Of a stretch of DNA of 64,000 bases, positions 1 to 10,817 are shown one piece after another (position 1 is the stretch's first letter; every line of letters begins with the position of its first letter). Below the pieces are notes generated by a model. That model searched no databases and had not been told where the DNA came from. It saw only the letters and a list, made by a program, of their open reading frames with translations. This DNA is from Sclerotiophoma versabilis (taxonomy: Eukaryota > Ascomycota > Dothideomycetes > Pleosporales > Didymellaceae): the NCBI GenBank assembly GCA_012274445.1, contig JAAROD010000044.1:558001-622000 (forward strand), read 5' to 3'. A program made the position numbers and the translations under genes.

Positions 1-878
1 TTTGTGTCATCTTATCATCTTCTCTTTCGAGCTTCTCGTCGTAGACGTCCATCCTGCTCGCATTATCGTTTGGAATTTTGTCGCAGCACGAGATACCCAT
101 TGCGTGGACCATCAGGAGATACGGACTGCAGCCTCCTGGATGAAGAGGAAGCCCATAGGAACTTGGATAACCTGGTTACGATGCTTGCTACATTGGAAAG
201 GTCTAGCTCAGTTGGACAAACCTCCTTAGTCTCCGTTGTAAGATCGACGATGCAACTTAATGTGATTATAGACGATGTTGGTCACCAATGTCTCAAAATT
301 TACTTGGAGAACTCTGCTCGAATCGGTTGCAAACACCACAGCCCGACTTACAGTCTGGTAAGCAGGTTTCCCGTTAGAGTTTGAGCTGGCGATCGTGCTT
401 TATTTTCAAGCGCTTACAGCGTCTGATGGCGGGTGCAATGGTGGGTGGAAGCCAGTCAGGTTTGTTACATCTCTCGAGAGATCAGATAAAGTAAGGTAGG
501 TACCCTGAGAATATTTCCCTGCTTGTGTCTAGAGCACAAGACTATGCATGAAGTTGGTAGGCTGCAAGGTTGGGACTGAGGTTTGAGCAAGCGCTGAGCC
601 GCAAGGACGATGTAACCGTGTTTCGGTGCAACAGAAAGGAGCAGAAGTGATACCCTTTTCGAAGCAGTTTTTTTTTAAGTACAACTAATTTGATCATAGT
701 AAAGGAAATCCAACAACAGACGCCTCGCTGTACAAACATGCACATCAAGGTCTGTCATGCCATCATTACGCATCATCTAAACAACGATAGTGAAGGAAAT
801 ACAACAAGGGGGCAGAATATATAGGGAAAAGGTAGATCGAAACGAACATCGGATCAAACAGGACTGCAACAACACCAT
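1..878. other. left-edge region, no confident gene
   Basis: The plus strand is open from the left edge to a stop at 382-384. The downstream half contains a leucine-rich stretch beginning DEEEAHRNLDNLV that could be the C-terminal end of a gene starting outside the window. I recognise no family and composition gives no strong coding signal, so I do not call it a CDS. The rest (385-878) would hold the 3' UTR of the minus-strand CorA-type gene; an oligo-T run lies near 667-677. Confidence 0.3.
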
Positions 879-2861
879 CTAGATGAACCTCAACCTTCTC
901 GCAATACCCAGGCAGATCGCGACGAACAAGGCGATCGTACCCAAGATGCCATAGAACCAAATCGGGCTGCCATCTTGCCCAGGAACCGTCACGTTCATAC
1001 CAAATAGACCACAGATCAAGTTAAGCGGAACGAGGATTGTCGCAATAACTGTAACCTTCTGAAGCGTACTGTTGCTGGCGTTACCCTGAATGACCTGGTC
1101 GACTGAGATCTGCGCAAGGTAGTTCGAGTGCGCGCGGCTCAGCATCTTCTCGAAATGAGCCAAATTCGACATCATAGTAACGACGTGATCCTGGATATCG
1201 CTGAGGTAAAGACCGACGTCGCCGCGAGGTGCAACGCTGTAGGATTCGTTACAACGCTTGGCGAAGCCCTTGATGACGTCGGCCTTCCCGCCAAGAAGGC
1301 GCAGCAGCTGCATAACCCGCTTGCGAGCGTCGCCTACTGCACGAAGGATAGCGCGGGAATCTTCGATGCGGGCAGTGAAGACTTGGTCCTCAATGGCCTC
1401 GGCCTCATCCTCGATGCCACGGATGACAGGACCGAAGCTGTCGACAATGTCGTCAATGAGGGCGTAGCAGATCCAATCAGCATTGAGATTGATGTAGTCG
1501 CGGAGGCGACTGATGCGCTTGCGGACATTGAGAGTGTGTGGGCTCTCAGAAAACGTGAAGGTAAGCAGTCCCTCCTTGAACACTACAGCGTAGAAGTTGA
1601 GAGGCTCTAGGTAGTCCTCGGAGTCCTTGTCGGCTTGGTAGAAGGAGCGGAAAGAGACGAAGTAGTACTGGTGGAACAGCTCCACCTTCTCACGCGGCTC
1701 CTGGATACAGATATCCTCACGAGTAAGAGGATGCACACCAAACGCCTTGCAAATAGCAAACACTTCCTCTTCAGTCGGGTTGACCATGTCCATCCAGAAG
1801 ACGCCGCCGTCTGGAGGCGTCTCGAAGAGGTCGCGAAAGCGTTCTCCAGGCATAAGCAGACCTCCTAGTTCTGCGGCGTGGATAGTGTCATCGAGCTCAG
1901 AGGAGAAGAACGTGAATCGGTTGCCGGAGAGACCAGGGACGTCCTTTTTGTTCTCGTTGTACATATGAGCCAGACCCTCCTCTGCAAGCTTCTCTTGGAT
2001 GGTTGGGTCGACCTCCTTCAGGGTAGCAGTCTCGATGTCGTCCTTGCGGTTGATCTGGCTGGACTTTGGTCGAAGATCTGAGAAAATCTTCTTGGACATC
2101 TTAGATGCAACGCTGGGCTTATGACGCAAATTCTGGGCAATTGGTGTCCTCTGGTCGCACTCTGCAACAAACTCCTCCAACTCTTCGTAGTCAAAACGCG
2201 TGGTCTTCCCGAAGTCTTCCTCCACGGGGAAGCACACATCTTCTTCTGCAGAGCTAGCTGCAGACACAGACTTGATGCTCTTCACATCGTCAGGGCGCTC
2301 ATCGCTGATGGTAGGGCGGCGTGCAGTGGCTCGAGAGTGCGTTCTCTGAAGGTTGAGCTCGACAAAAGACGGTGGGCGACTGTTAAGGGTGTTTGCCCGG
2401 TCGCGGCGACGATTGGGACCAGCGAATGCATCCACGGAGTTGGGAGGAGATGTGGAGCGCGAGGTCGTCGAGGAAGCGCGAGACCTGACAAGGCGCTCGA
2501 TGGCTGGATCGCGAGGGCGCCTGAAAGTATCGCGGCGCACGGAAGGGCTGTACGCTTGGACAGAGCCACGACGACCGTAACCGTCAGGGGACAGGTACGG
2601 GCCATCGTCGTCAGCAACAGCATTCTCTTCAAAGTCGCGAGCAGTAATGCCGCCTGCCTCAAGGGCTTCATTGACTTGGATGAGCAAGTTCGGACGATCG
2701 ACTTGGTCGTTGATGCTAGCAAAGGTTGGTCGGCGTGATCGAACAGGAGGCGGCGAGTCAGCTCGAGGCATAGACTGGGGCTGGCGGCGGTGGTCGTCGA
2801 GGTCAGACACCGGAGTGCTGAACCTCGTCTCGCACTTCTCAGACCGTGGACTGTGAGACAT
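879..2861 (-). CDS. CorA/Mnr2-type magnesium transporter
   Basis: Single-exon gene of 660 codons. The first 300 or so residues are Ser/Arg/Pro-rich and look disordered, with a few acidic patches. The following 300 residues form the CorA cytosolic domain. Two hydrophobic segments lie at the C-terminus, at about 600-620 and 634-654, and the first ends in the family hallmark GMN (residues 621-623), the selectivity motif of CorA/Alr/Mnr2 channels. The loop between the two segments carries GQDG. The arrangement fits fungal Alr1/Alr2 (plasma membrane) or Mnr2 (vacuolar membrane) Mg2+ transporters; I cannot tell which from the sequence. The protein ends seven residues after the last membrane segment, with basic residues. 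It is divergent from SPC1 across about 1.2 kb. Family assignment is secure; subcellular site and substrate range are inferred. Confidence 0.93.
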   Translation of the reverse strand: MSHSPRSEKCETRFSTPVSDLDDHRRQPQSMPRADSPPPVRSRRPTFASINDQVDRPNLLIQVNEALEAGGITARDFEENAVADDDGPYLSPDGYGRRGSVQAYSPSVRRDTFRRPRDPAIERLVRSRASSTTSRSTSPPNSVDAFAGPNRRRDRANTLNSRPPSFVELNLQRTHSRATARRPTISDERPDDVKSIKSVSAASSAEEDVCFPVEEDFGKTTRFDYEELEEFVAECDQRTPIAQNLRHKPSVASKMSKKIFSDLRPKSSQINRKDDIETATLKEVDPTIQEKLAEEGLAHMYNENKKDVPGLSGNRFTFFSSELDDTIHAAELGGLLMPGERFRDLFETPPDGGVFWMDMVNPTEEEVFAICKAFGVHPLTREDICIQEPREKVELFHQYYFVSFRSFYQADKDSEDYLEPLNFYAVVFKEGLLTFTFSESPHTLNVRKRISRLRDYINLNADWICYALIDDIVDSFGPVIRGIEDEAEAIEDQVFTARIEDSRAILRAVGDARKRVMQLLRLLGGKADVIKGFAKRCNESYSVAPRGDVGLYLSDIQDHVVTMMSNLAHFEKMLSRAHSNYLAQISVDQVIQGNASNSTLQKVTVIATILVPLNLICGLFGMNVTVPGQDGSPIWFYGILGTIALFVAICLGIARRLRFI

Positions 2862-4032
2862 GTTGGCGACTCAAGTGGCGATTGAGCTCGACTCAAAGTT
2901 TTCTTCTTTTCTCCTTAATTGATCCAGATTTGTTGTTTTGAACGTGCAGATGAAGATCTCTTGCGGCGCAAGAAACCTCAAGGCTCGGCGAGTCGCTTGT
3001 GAGCGCTCACCTCTAAGGCGCGCTCAACTTGACTAGAGGCCTTGCGTAGGGTCCTCCCCTACACTCAGCCGCTGGGGGAAAGTTTCCGGTAGCCAGACTT
3101 CCTGATCCTAGGGGAACAAGGAAGAGTCCGTGAGTACAGTAGGTCTGAAGCGAATGTGTCTATGAATCCTGGTAAAGCCCAGTTATGGCGGCTTCTTGTA
3201 GTCGCCTCCGTAGACCCACGCCTTTGGGCCGAGAAGGGGACGGATGGAGGAGAACTTGTGAAGGTAAAGCCCCGCCAACTTGATGGTTTGGTTGAAATAG
3301 GACGCCGAAGCGTCAGGCAGGGTGGTGGAGAGAAACGGTGATCGAAACGGAGACCCCGGATTCGATCAGTCGCAGTCGTGGCTAGTGACGTCCACTCAAG
3401 GTCTGAGGGGTTTCCTGGGTACGAGTCAGCGATGCAGCTCTGGATGTGCAGTCGCTGGCGTTGCGTCGAGCGTACAATTGGAATCGAATTGGTGGTGTTC
3501 CTGTTGTGTGGTAGAGGTTGTACAGAGTCCTAGGGACGGTGTGGGTGGTGTTTGTGGAGTGGTGGGCAGGAGTGAGGTTTATGTGGAAGGCGCGCCCGGG
3601 CCGTCGGGGTCAAGCTTTTCAACGGAAGGAGCCCGCGGCCGACTGTGGCTGGTTCTCTCGATGCTACAGCAACTGCAAAAAGTGACGCATCCAGGGCAGG
3701 GCCTCAGGGATTGTGTGTCTAAATCAAGTAACTCTTTGTGGCGCTCTGACTGGCTTTGAAAGACAAGAGCAGTATTTGGCCTTTCACATGCATGGGTGCG
3801 TCAGGTTCACGGCCTGGCATCGCGCCCGCGGATTGTGCTTGGCACTTCTGCGGCTGATTATCCCTGCAGCTCGGGCTGCATCTCGGGGAAGCTGCCACAT
3901 CGACCGTTGAACTGCCGCAGAACAACCATCTCACTGGGTTGGACCTTGAAGTAGCCACCAGTAACGAGAGGCAACACGCTGTCTTGATCGCAGCCGTAGC
4001 GTGACCAGCGACGTCAGTCCACTACCATCACT
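2862..4032. promoter_or_regulatory. intergenic region between divergent CorA-type gene and SPC1
   Basis: About 1.2 kb separates the two start codons. Short open frames are present on both strands, but none has recognisable homology or splice-joined partners. It presumably contains both promoters. I see no RNA gene or repeat. Confidence 0.4.
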
Positions 4033-4443
4033 ATGTCTGAACAGATGCTTGAGCAGGTGCGCGAGGCGGTTGAGGGCCAGATTGTAGGTGTATGGTTCAC
4101 TAATTGTTGACACGGAAGCTGACATGTGTAGGACTTTGAGGGCCAGCGGCTGGCGGAGATGCTGACGACAGTGTTGCTTGGCGCAGCAGGTGTACGTTCC
4201 TCTTCGTCTCTCCGTGCATACATGGAATGCTCACTGCCCCAGATCATTGCCTTCCTCGTCGGCTTCGCGCAGCAAGACATCAGACTCGCGCTCTACATTG
4301 GCCTCGCCGGCACCGCCCTCACCTTCCTCGTCGTCGTCCCACCGTGGCCTTTCTACAACAAGAACCCCGAGGACTGGCTGCCGCCACACAACGCCCCCGC
4401 ATCGAGCTACAGCGTCAACGTGGATGGGCAAAAGGTCGGATAG
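4033..4443 (+). CDS. SPC1: signal peptidase complex subunit 1 (SPC12 family)
   Basis: Inferred exons 4033-4083, 4132-4191 and 4243-4443 give 103 aa; the two introns are 48 and 51 nt with GTAGGT and GTACGT donors. The protein begins MSEQMLEQVREAVEGQI. It contains the family-typical region DFEGQRLAE followed by two hydrophobic hairpin helices (around LTTVLLGAAGIIAFLVGF and LALYIGLAGTALTFLVVV) and the conserved PPWPFYNKNP segment. That matches Spc1/SPCS1, the small non-catalytic ER-membrane subunit that helps the signal peptidase complex discriminate substrates. Length is normal. It converges on RBX1, with about 205 bp between the stop codons. Confidence 0.93.
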
Positions 4444-4648
4444 ACACAACGTCGTAAGAGCAGAAAACACAGCTACGGGTCAAAGCAATATCATAACCGT
4501 GATTGATTGTTCGTTCGACGATTCTGCCACCGGTGATGCTCAACTGCGCCCGTGTTCTCATGACCCTTTTATAAGCCCAGTGACGCCAGACGTCCGCAAT
4601 GAAACCCAGACCCAAGCGCTGCTTGCTATGCACAGTGTTCTCGAGCCT

Positions 4649-5106
4649 CTATCGACCGTATTTCTGGAATTCCCAGTCTCGGTTGTCGAGCGGGCACACT
4701 TGTCGCGTCTTGAGCCATCGTGAGATGCAGTGGAAGTGAAAGGCGTGCTGTACTAGGTTAGCTGTGGGTATCTCAAGTCGTGTGAGGGTGAACGTACGTT
4801 GCAGATGCCCCAAGCAACGGTGCACTCTTCGCTCGTAGCAGACGCTTGGTTGGCCTGGCACTCAATGCAGAGATCCATGATGTGGTTGCGGCAGATGGCG
4901 CAGTTGTCGACGACGATGTCCCAAGCCCAGAGAGCTACAGCGTTCCACTGCGCTCTGTTAATACACAGCCAATCCTGTTTGAACCTTAGCCTCCGACTTA
5001 CCTTCTTGACCTCGAAGCGCTTCTTGTCACCACTGTCTGTGCTGGCACCGGCCTTGGCGACCTTCGTCTTAGGTGCAGGCGCATCTGCCATATCAACGTC
5101 CGCCAT
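4649..5106 (-). CDS. RBX1: RING-box protein 1 (cullin-RING ligase subunit)
   Basis: Exons (minus strand) 5002-5106, 4798-4947 and 4649-4747 join in frame to 117 aa, separated by introns of 54 and 50 nt. After an acidic/Ala-Lys N-terminus comes the beta strand [20 protein letters not shown] that inserts into cullins. The RING-H2 domain follows, with CAICRNHIMDLCIECQAN, then TVAWGICNHAFHFHCISRWL and VCPLDNRDWEFQKYG. All zinc ligands of the Rbx1/Roc1/Hrt1 family are visible. The protein recruits E2 enzymes to SCF and other cullin ligases. SKP1, a partner in SCF, lies about 32 kb away in the same window. Confidence 0.97.
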
Positions 5107-5893
5107 CGTTGCTGTGGATGTGGGGGTTGCGGGGAGGTGGTAGAGCTATCGGCGGTTGGTGGCGGTGGTGGAAGGCAGTGTGCGCGGTCGTGCTATATTG
5201 GAGGCCTGGCGGTGCAGCTTGCGGAACTATCTGGTAGTGGCGCACTGGAAGTGAAAGGTGTCTGTGTTTGCCTTGTCGACGTTCACGCTCACGGAGAGGC
5301 AACAGTGGATCGTGCCTGCGGAGCTCGGTGTAGCACGGACCAGCACCTTCCTTCCCTCTGCGTCTTGAACCACTGGCCGACAGAACGTTGGAACACAGGG
5401 AGAGGAGCCCTTGAAACTGCTCGACAGGTCTATGTAGTCGCCCACACCCTTTGCTAGGGCTCTCATTCACTCATGTATGCTGGCTTGTTCCAAAACCAAC
5501 AAGTCCAAAGTGCCCGTTCCAAGCACCACCACCGCTTGCGTCAGTGCAAGGCCGGGTTTGGCCTGAGGCTGTGACGCTCGCTGCCCGAAGACAAGGCTGC
5601 GCCATCTCCGCAAGTCACCGCTGGCGCAACCGACGCCGTCATCCACCACTCTCTCAACCGTCCTGCACCGTTTCACACGACGGCCCGCGCCTATCACTAC
5701 TCTTGCGCTCTGGATATGAACACTTCACTCTCCCACGACTGCACAACCTCGCCTTATCAGTCCTGCAGCACCACAGCCCCGTCATCCCGTGACATCAGTT
5801 GATCTTGGCCCCGAAGCCATATAGAACCCCGACGACGTCTACCAGAGTCGCCCACCTCCCCCCTCACGTACATCCACATCGCGCCTGCCTTAC
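5107..5893. promoter_or_regulatory. divergent promoter region RBX1 / Edc1-like gene
   Basis: A 787-bp gap between two divergent start codons. Overlapping open frames on both strands look like compositional shadows, with no recognisable domain. Close to the plus-strand start the sequence becomes C/T- and CCA-rich, as is usual for fungal leaders. Confidence 0.4.
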
Positions 5894-7543
5894 ATGTCGA
5901 CTGGCCAAAGTATAGCGTCTCCACGCGCCCCGCGCGGCCAGCACCGCCAGCCGAGCGCATCACAGCCCGGACAGGAGAACAGCAATGGCAGACAGTCACA
6001 GCGCCGGCCACGAGGCGGTCGCAACCACAACAATGCCGCACATGCCTCCCCGAGCAAGTTGCCGAATGCCGACCCGTCGTTGTCAGAGGGCGGTGCCTAC
6101 ACCACCGACGACGCCCGGGTGCCTCCAGGACCGCGCGGTGGGAAGAAGCATGCGCGCGGGCAGCCTTCGAATGATCGCACATTCTCGCCCATGGGTGCTC
6201 AATCCTCCTTGACCGACACCGAGGCTGCTGCAAACCGTACCTCTGCCACACCCATGAAGAACCAAGGCGCATATGCTGGTCCTACGTTCCATGCTTCACC
6301 CGCACCTTCAGCCTTGCCTATCCCCAAATTCCTGTCTCGTTCGGTGCCAGCGAAGACTGCACCAGGCCCACCCACGCCGCCGCCGGACAACAGCTCTGAT
6401 TCTGCCAATTCGCCAAGCCCGTCTCCTTCGCCGTCGCGCGCACCGATTGCGATTCCAGCACGCCATGAAGACTCCCCACTCGACATGTTGTTTAGGGCTG
6501 ACAAGGCTGAGAGGGCCAAGAACACCGCTTTCAGCCCAAATACGCGTCCAGTTAGACCTCAGCCGCAACAGCAGGAGTATAACGTGTTTCCCATTGAGCT
6601 CGACGGCGAGACCAGGAACTCGCACATGTCTTCTCCATTTCGGTCTCCAGGCGGACACCCGTCCGTGACAGACCCATCGAAGGTGCCAGAACTCAGGGAT
6701 GTTCAGCAGCCGAACAGTGGGAACGACGTCATGCAGGATCTCATGAACAGGCTCTCCATGTCACAGAAGAAGCCGCATGCTCCCGTTGAGACTTTACCCC
6801 GGCAGGCAGCCCAGGCTCCAGGCAGCTTCAAGTCACCCCAGTGCACGCCTTCTCTTTCCCAAACAGGTCGACCTTCGGTCAACCGCAGCGTTTCAGGCCC
6901 TTCAACGCCCGGGCAGGCCCCTCGAGACGGCCCGGACTTTTTCTATGGCAACCGTAATCTTTCACCTATGTTCAAAGCAGCGCAGGGTGACACTCCAAAG
7001 CGCAACTCTGGTCTCCGTACCGAAGTCACTACGGACTCTCCTACAGTCCAGCAGGGCATGTTTCATGATTTCACTTCCATTCCTTCCTCTTCTGCAGTCG
7101 GCCCTGATTCTTTCCCACGTGGCCAGCCCACTATTGGCGCTCAAGGATCAGCGAACACACGTCGTGGATCCGTGCCGTATGGCCAAATGCAACAGAAGCA
7201 GCCCAACAAGCATGTCACACAAACGCCTGGACGGTACCAGCAGCGTCAGGATGTCCATCAGCGCGGCAGGGGCAATACTCATGGACCGGGCCCCAGACAT
7301 AGTAGGCCAACAACAAACGCTCCTCCAGCAACTGCACCTAAGCCTGCTACAACCCTGATGTCCTTCGTACCTGCTTCAGTATCTGCGAAACCGAAACCGA
7401 AAGCAGAACAGCAACTGGCTGCTTCTGCGCCTCCGTCTACTGCTGCACTCCCTCACAAGACCTCAACTCCTGATACGTTGGCTTTAGAGCAGGATCTCAA
7501 GCGTGTGCTCAATCTTAACATCACAGCAGATGGAGTTCGATAA
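5894..7543 (+). CDS. Edc1/PNRC2-like decapping activator (disordered)
   Basis: Single exon, 549 aa, low in complexity and rich in Pro, Ser, Gln and Gly, with an Arg/Gly-rich start. No folded domain is apparent. The most informative segment is residues 127-144, YAGPTFHASPAPSALPIP. It combines a YAGxxF Dcp-activation motif with a proline-rich LPxP Dcp1-EVH1 ligand, in the order and spacing used by fission yeast Edc1 and human PNRC2. A second short block, DSPLDMLFRADKAERAKN (193-210), also looks conserved. The function is therefore inferred as an enhancer of mRNA decapping acting in the cytoplasm or P-bodies through Dcp1-Dcp2. A plus-strand AATAAA lies at 8060-8065, roughly 0.5 kb after the stop. 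An alternative is a generic proline-rich protein, but the bipartite motif makes that less likely. Confidence 0.75.
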   Translation: MSTGQSIASPRAPRGQHRQPSASQPGQENSNGRQSQRRPRGGRNHNNAAHASPSKLPNADPSLSEGGAYTTDDARVPPGPRGGKKHARGQPSNDRTFSPMGAQSSLTDTEAAANRTSATPMKNQGAYAGPTFHASPAPSALPIPKFLSRSVPAKTAPGPPTPPPDNSSDSANSPSPSPSPSRAPIAIPARHEDSPLDMLFRADKAERAKNTAFSPNTRPVRPQPQQQEYNVFPIELDGETRNSHMSSPFRSPGGHPSVTDPSKVPELRDVQQPNSGNDVMQDLMNRLSMSQKKPHAPVETLPRQAAQAPGSFKSPQCTPSLSQTGRPSVNRSVSGPSTPGQAPRDGPDFFYGNRNLSPMFKAAQGDTPKRNSGLRTEVTTDSPTVQQGMFHDFTSIPSSSAVGPDSFPRGQPTIGAQGSANTRRGSVPYGQMQQKQPNKHVTQTPGRYQQRQDVHQRGRGNTHGPGPRHSRPTTNAPPATAPKPATTLMSFVPASVSAKPKPKAEQQLAASAPPSTAALPHKTSTPDTLALEQDLKRVLNLNITADGVR

Positions 7544-8618
7544 CCTCGGAACTTTTAAACTTTTCTGTATGATGCATGGCTTGCGGGCGAAGTTAGTTTG
7601 CTTTGCTTCGTGTTCACTACTTTCGTTCGTCTATATGGGATTTATTGTGGACTATTGCTTTCTTTGCAGTCATGTTGCGTGGCATTTCTGTCTTTCTCTA
7701 TCGTCCAGGCGTTGCATGGCGTTACGTCGATGTCCGATAATGATTGGCATATCATCCGGATTTATGGCGGACGTGCTATGGTTTTGCTCGAGTCAGCTCT
7801 AGGTTACGGTTTGACGGGAGCATCTGGCAAGGACACATTGTTTGCGAATGACACATGGCGATGGTGTCAAGAGCTGGAATGGCGTGCTTTGTGGTACCAG
7901 GTTTGGTACTTTGTTCATCTACATTATTCCCCTCGAGGTGTACTGGCAGGCTATTGAGCAGCGGGCCCTCTTTGCTAACGCTCTGCCATCCTTACCCTGG
8001 ATCCAGGCACGACTTGAACTTATCGACACTCCGACACGATATAACACTACATAAAAATCAATAAAATATATGGGCATAACGCTCGGCTCAGTCTCTCAGA
8101 GGGACTGGGTTTTATGCCTAATGCTGGCTTCCTATTTGGATTGGTTGTGTGATGGTGAAGCGTTCTTGGTTGTTGACGAGTCCCAGGTGCTTCCCACAAC
8201 ACTGACTGCGAGCATAACAACCCCGTCCTTGGCTCGAAGCCATATTCGACAACGTGGCTACCGCCAGGATGTTGCGTTTGCTCGAAATCACCTTCATGGA
8301 CTGTTTCCTCCACGTGGAACAACGTCACAACGACACCAACATGTCTGCCAAACATACAGCGAAGAAGGATGCCCCTTCACTTCGATCACTGACTGACTCG
8401 AGTGCAACCAGTCAATGCTACATCAGGCACAAAACCCCGTGCGGTGAAAATGCTGCCCTCTGATCGGGGTTCACTTCACCGTCACCTACAAGCTGCCCAT
8501 AATCCCAATTGTCGAACCTATATCCCGACTTAACGCGTCTCCTTCACACGTACTTATCGCCTCTTTCCGTTTCCGCCCCTCAACTGCTTCAATATTGCAA
8601 GCTCACACGCTGTAAACG
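7544..8618. other. intergenic, 3' UTR of Edc1-like gene and promoter of next gene
   Basis: No gene recognised. The first half is T-rich and probably 3' UTR, with AATAAA at 8060-8065. The last 150 bp before 8619 are C/T-rich and probably leader. Confidence 0.4.
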
Positions 8619-10015
8619 ATGAATCGTCTCAAGTCTAAAGGCACGTCGGGGCGCGATCACAGTAAGCGAATATAATTGACATTCTACAGCTTCACAATTC
8701 TTCAAGAACATTCCGAGTCAGGACGAAAAGGCAGCGAACGTGGCTACGAGCCAGGAGGCGGACTCTGACGCTGGCATCAAACGCAGCCTACGGAAGAAAC
8801 GTAAATGCTATCAACTCGTTACAGTGGTTAACAGCTAACATGTGCAGACTCACTCTTCTTCCGAAAGCAGAGTGACAAGCCGCTTCCAGCTCCGCCATCC
8901 GCTACCAATTCTCCAAACGAAGCTTCCCCATCAGTACCAAAGGAAGTGATAGGTGTGAACAACACGCCAAAAACGACAACTTCGGAGATTGGCAAGCCGC
9001 TCCCATGGCATCCAGTCTCCGCCGAGATTGCAACATCAGCAGCGCAAACCATTGCAGACGAGGAGAGCAGCAAGGCGGCGCGTAAGGCCAAGCCGGTAGA
9101 CCTGGTCATTAAGAAGCGCCCCAGCTTTGCGTCTCTGCGCAAGTCCAGTATGACAGATGTTGCCCATACTACATGATTCTTGTTAACGCTAGTGTAGGCT
9201 CTCGCATCTTTCGCTCAAAAATAGGCGACCACGTCCCTCCTCCTCCTCCTCCTCCTCCTCCTCCTGTGCCCCAGATTCCCGTCGACACACCAACTCCAAA
9301 GCTGCGGCGACGAACCCTCCGACATCTCGAACCAGCTCGTTCGACGCGCTCTCCCCAATCGAACTCAGGGCATATACTCTCCATCTCTCAGCCAGTATCA
9401 TCTACACAGATATCGCAGCTTCCATCCACGTTCAACTCCGCAAAGGTCCCCTTCACCAAGCCCGCTGTCCCGCCTCCACCCGTTCCGCCTCGCCCAGAGA
9501 GCCTCGACAAGGAGCTGCAAGCTCTTACGCGCGATGGTAGTGCACGCATGATCCTACACACGCCGAATCGCGCACGTACACTGACCGCCTCAACTTCATC
9601 GTCTGCGCGCTCTCGCGTTTTGACGCGCGTGGGCTCAGAAGAAGCTTACACTCGCCTTGGTTTCCAATCAGGTCACTCTTTCCTCTCTTCCCCTCGGTCT
9701 CCTACCTTAGACTCCCCACTCGCCGCAAAATTCCCACTTGATCCAAACCGCCCGTTACCGTTCCGCGACAGCAGTGGAAGCGTGAAGGGCTATGAGCGGT
9801 TCAGTGCATACATCAAGGCCAGGCAGCAATGTAGTAGTGGCGGGTACGATGATGGTATTGAACGAGATGACAGGGAGTTAGGGTCTATTGAGATGTATCG
9901 TGAGAGCAAGTGCGGAGATTGGACGCTGGAGAGGAGGGTTAGTGGGAAGTTGGGGGAACGAGGGATGTTGTTTCGGGATAGGTGGGGTGGGTGGCATTTT
10001 GTCGCTGATATCTAG
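8619..10015 (+). CDS. proline-rich protein of unknown function
   Basis: Four inferred exons, 8619-8661, 8690-8800, 8848-9147 and 9198-10015, join in frame to 423 aa. The introns are 28, 47 and 50 nt; the first is unusually short but has a GTAAGC donor and CTACAG acceptor. The N-terminal third is polar and charged, with blocks such as SQFFKNIPSQDEK, HSLFFRKQSDKPLPAPP and KKRPSFASLRKS. A run of ten prolines follows, encoded by (CCT)10, and later a PPPPVPPRPE block, both potential SH3 or profilin ligands. The C-terminus is compact, ending in a WTLERRVSGKLGERGMLF-type segment and a Trp-rich tail (DRWGGWHFVADI). There is no signal peptide or membrane segment. I recognise no family; an actin- or SH3-linked scaffold is only a guess. 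Confidence 0.7.
9236..9265 (+). repeat. (CCT)10 trinucleotide repeat in coding sequence
   Basis: Ten perfect CCT triplets encode ten consecutive prolines in the unknown proline-rich protein. Such a uniform codon run is prone to length change between strains. Confidence 0.9.
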
Positions 10016-10817
10016 GTGAATTTAGGATGGAAGTCTTTGTTTGGATGAGGTGTAGGAAACGGGTAGTTTAACGACGACCTTCCAAAAGCAGTTCACGTGG
10101 CCAGAGATCAAATGACAGATAGCCGGGTCTTCGAAGGCGTGTATGGACCTTCCACTTTATACTTTTGCTTGGTATCGTTGAAATATAGACGAGCAGTCTC
10201 CCGGTCCATAAAGCGTTCATGTACGTCATTGCTACGGCGCGAGCAGTTTGCGAATCGTCTTTACGATATCCCCAGCGTTGACCATTCATCTGAAAAGTCT
10301 TAATTTGCCATGTAGATTGGCACAAATGAATAATAAGACTACACTTTGGTTGAACTTGACATACGAGGTGTCAAACGCCCTTGGTAACATGCACCCACCG
10401 AAACACGATTACTTAATTGTTGCCCACTAAAGAAAGGTCTTCTTGGGGTCCAGCTCGCGTGTATGCATTTGGAGGTGACTTGACTTCAACATCCCCTCAT
10501 GCTCTCTGTCAAGCTTTTCGGTGTCAGACCGATACTCTCAGTATGTTCTGTCGCGCTCTCAATAAGAGTGTCCTTTGTACGACCCATGGATCTCCATCAA
10601 TGTCCTTTTTCCCCAAGTGAGTGCCATCTTCACTTAATCGATGACTCAACAATCATGGTCAGACGCACAGCTACCGCAAGGCGCTCAACGACAAACGCTT
10701 TCACCGATCATGTCCACGTTCCGCGCCTGATACATAATCTCGCGCGGCTGCCTGCATGTCTTGTTGCACCTTACAGTCCAACTCCTTCAACCTCAGCCAC
10801 ACCACTACTACATCGAC
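10016..10817. other. intergenic region upstream of RBR gene
   Basis: About 800 bp with no recognisable gene; several short open frames lack homology. The last 100 bp are C/A/T-rich and precede the RBR start codon at 10818. Confidence 0.4.
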
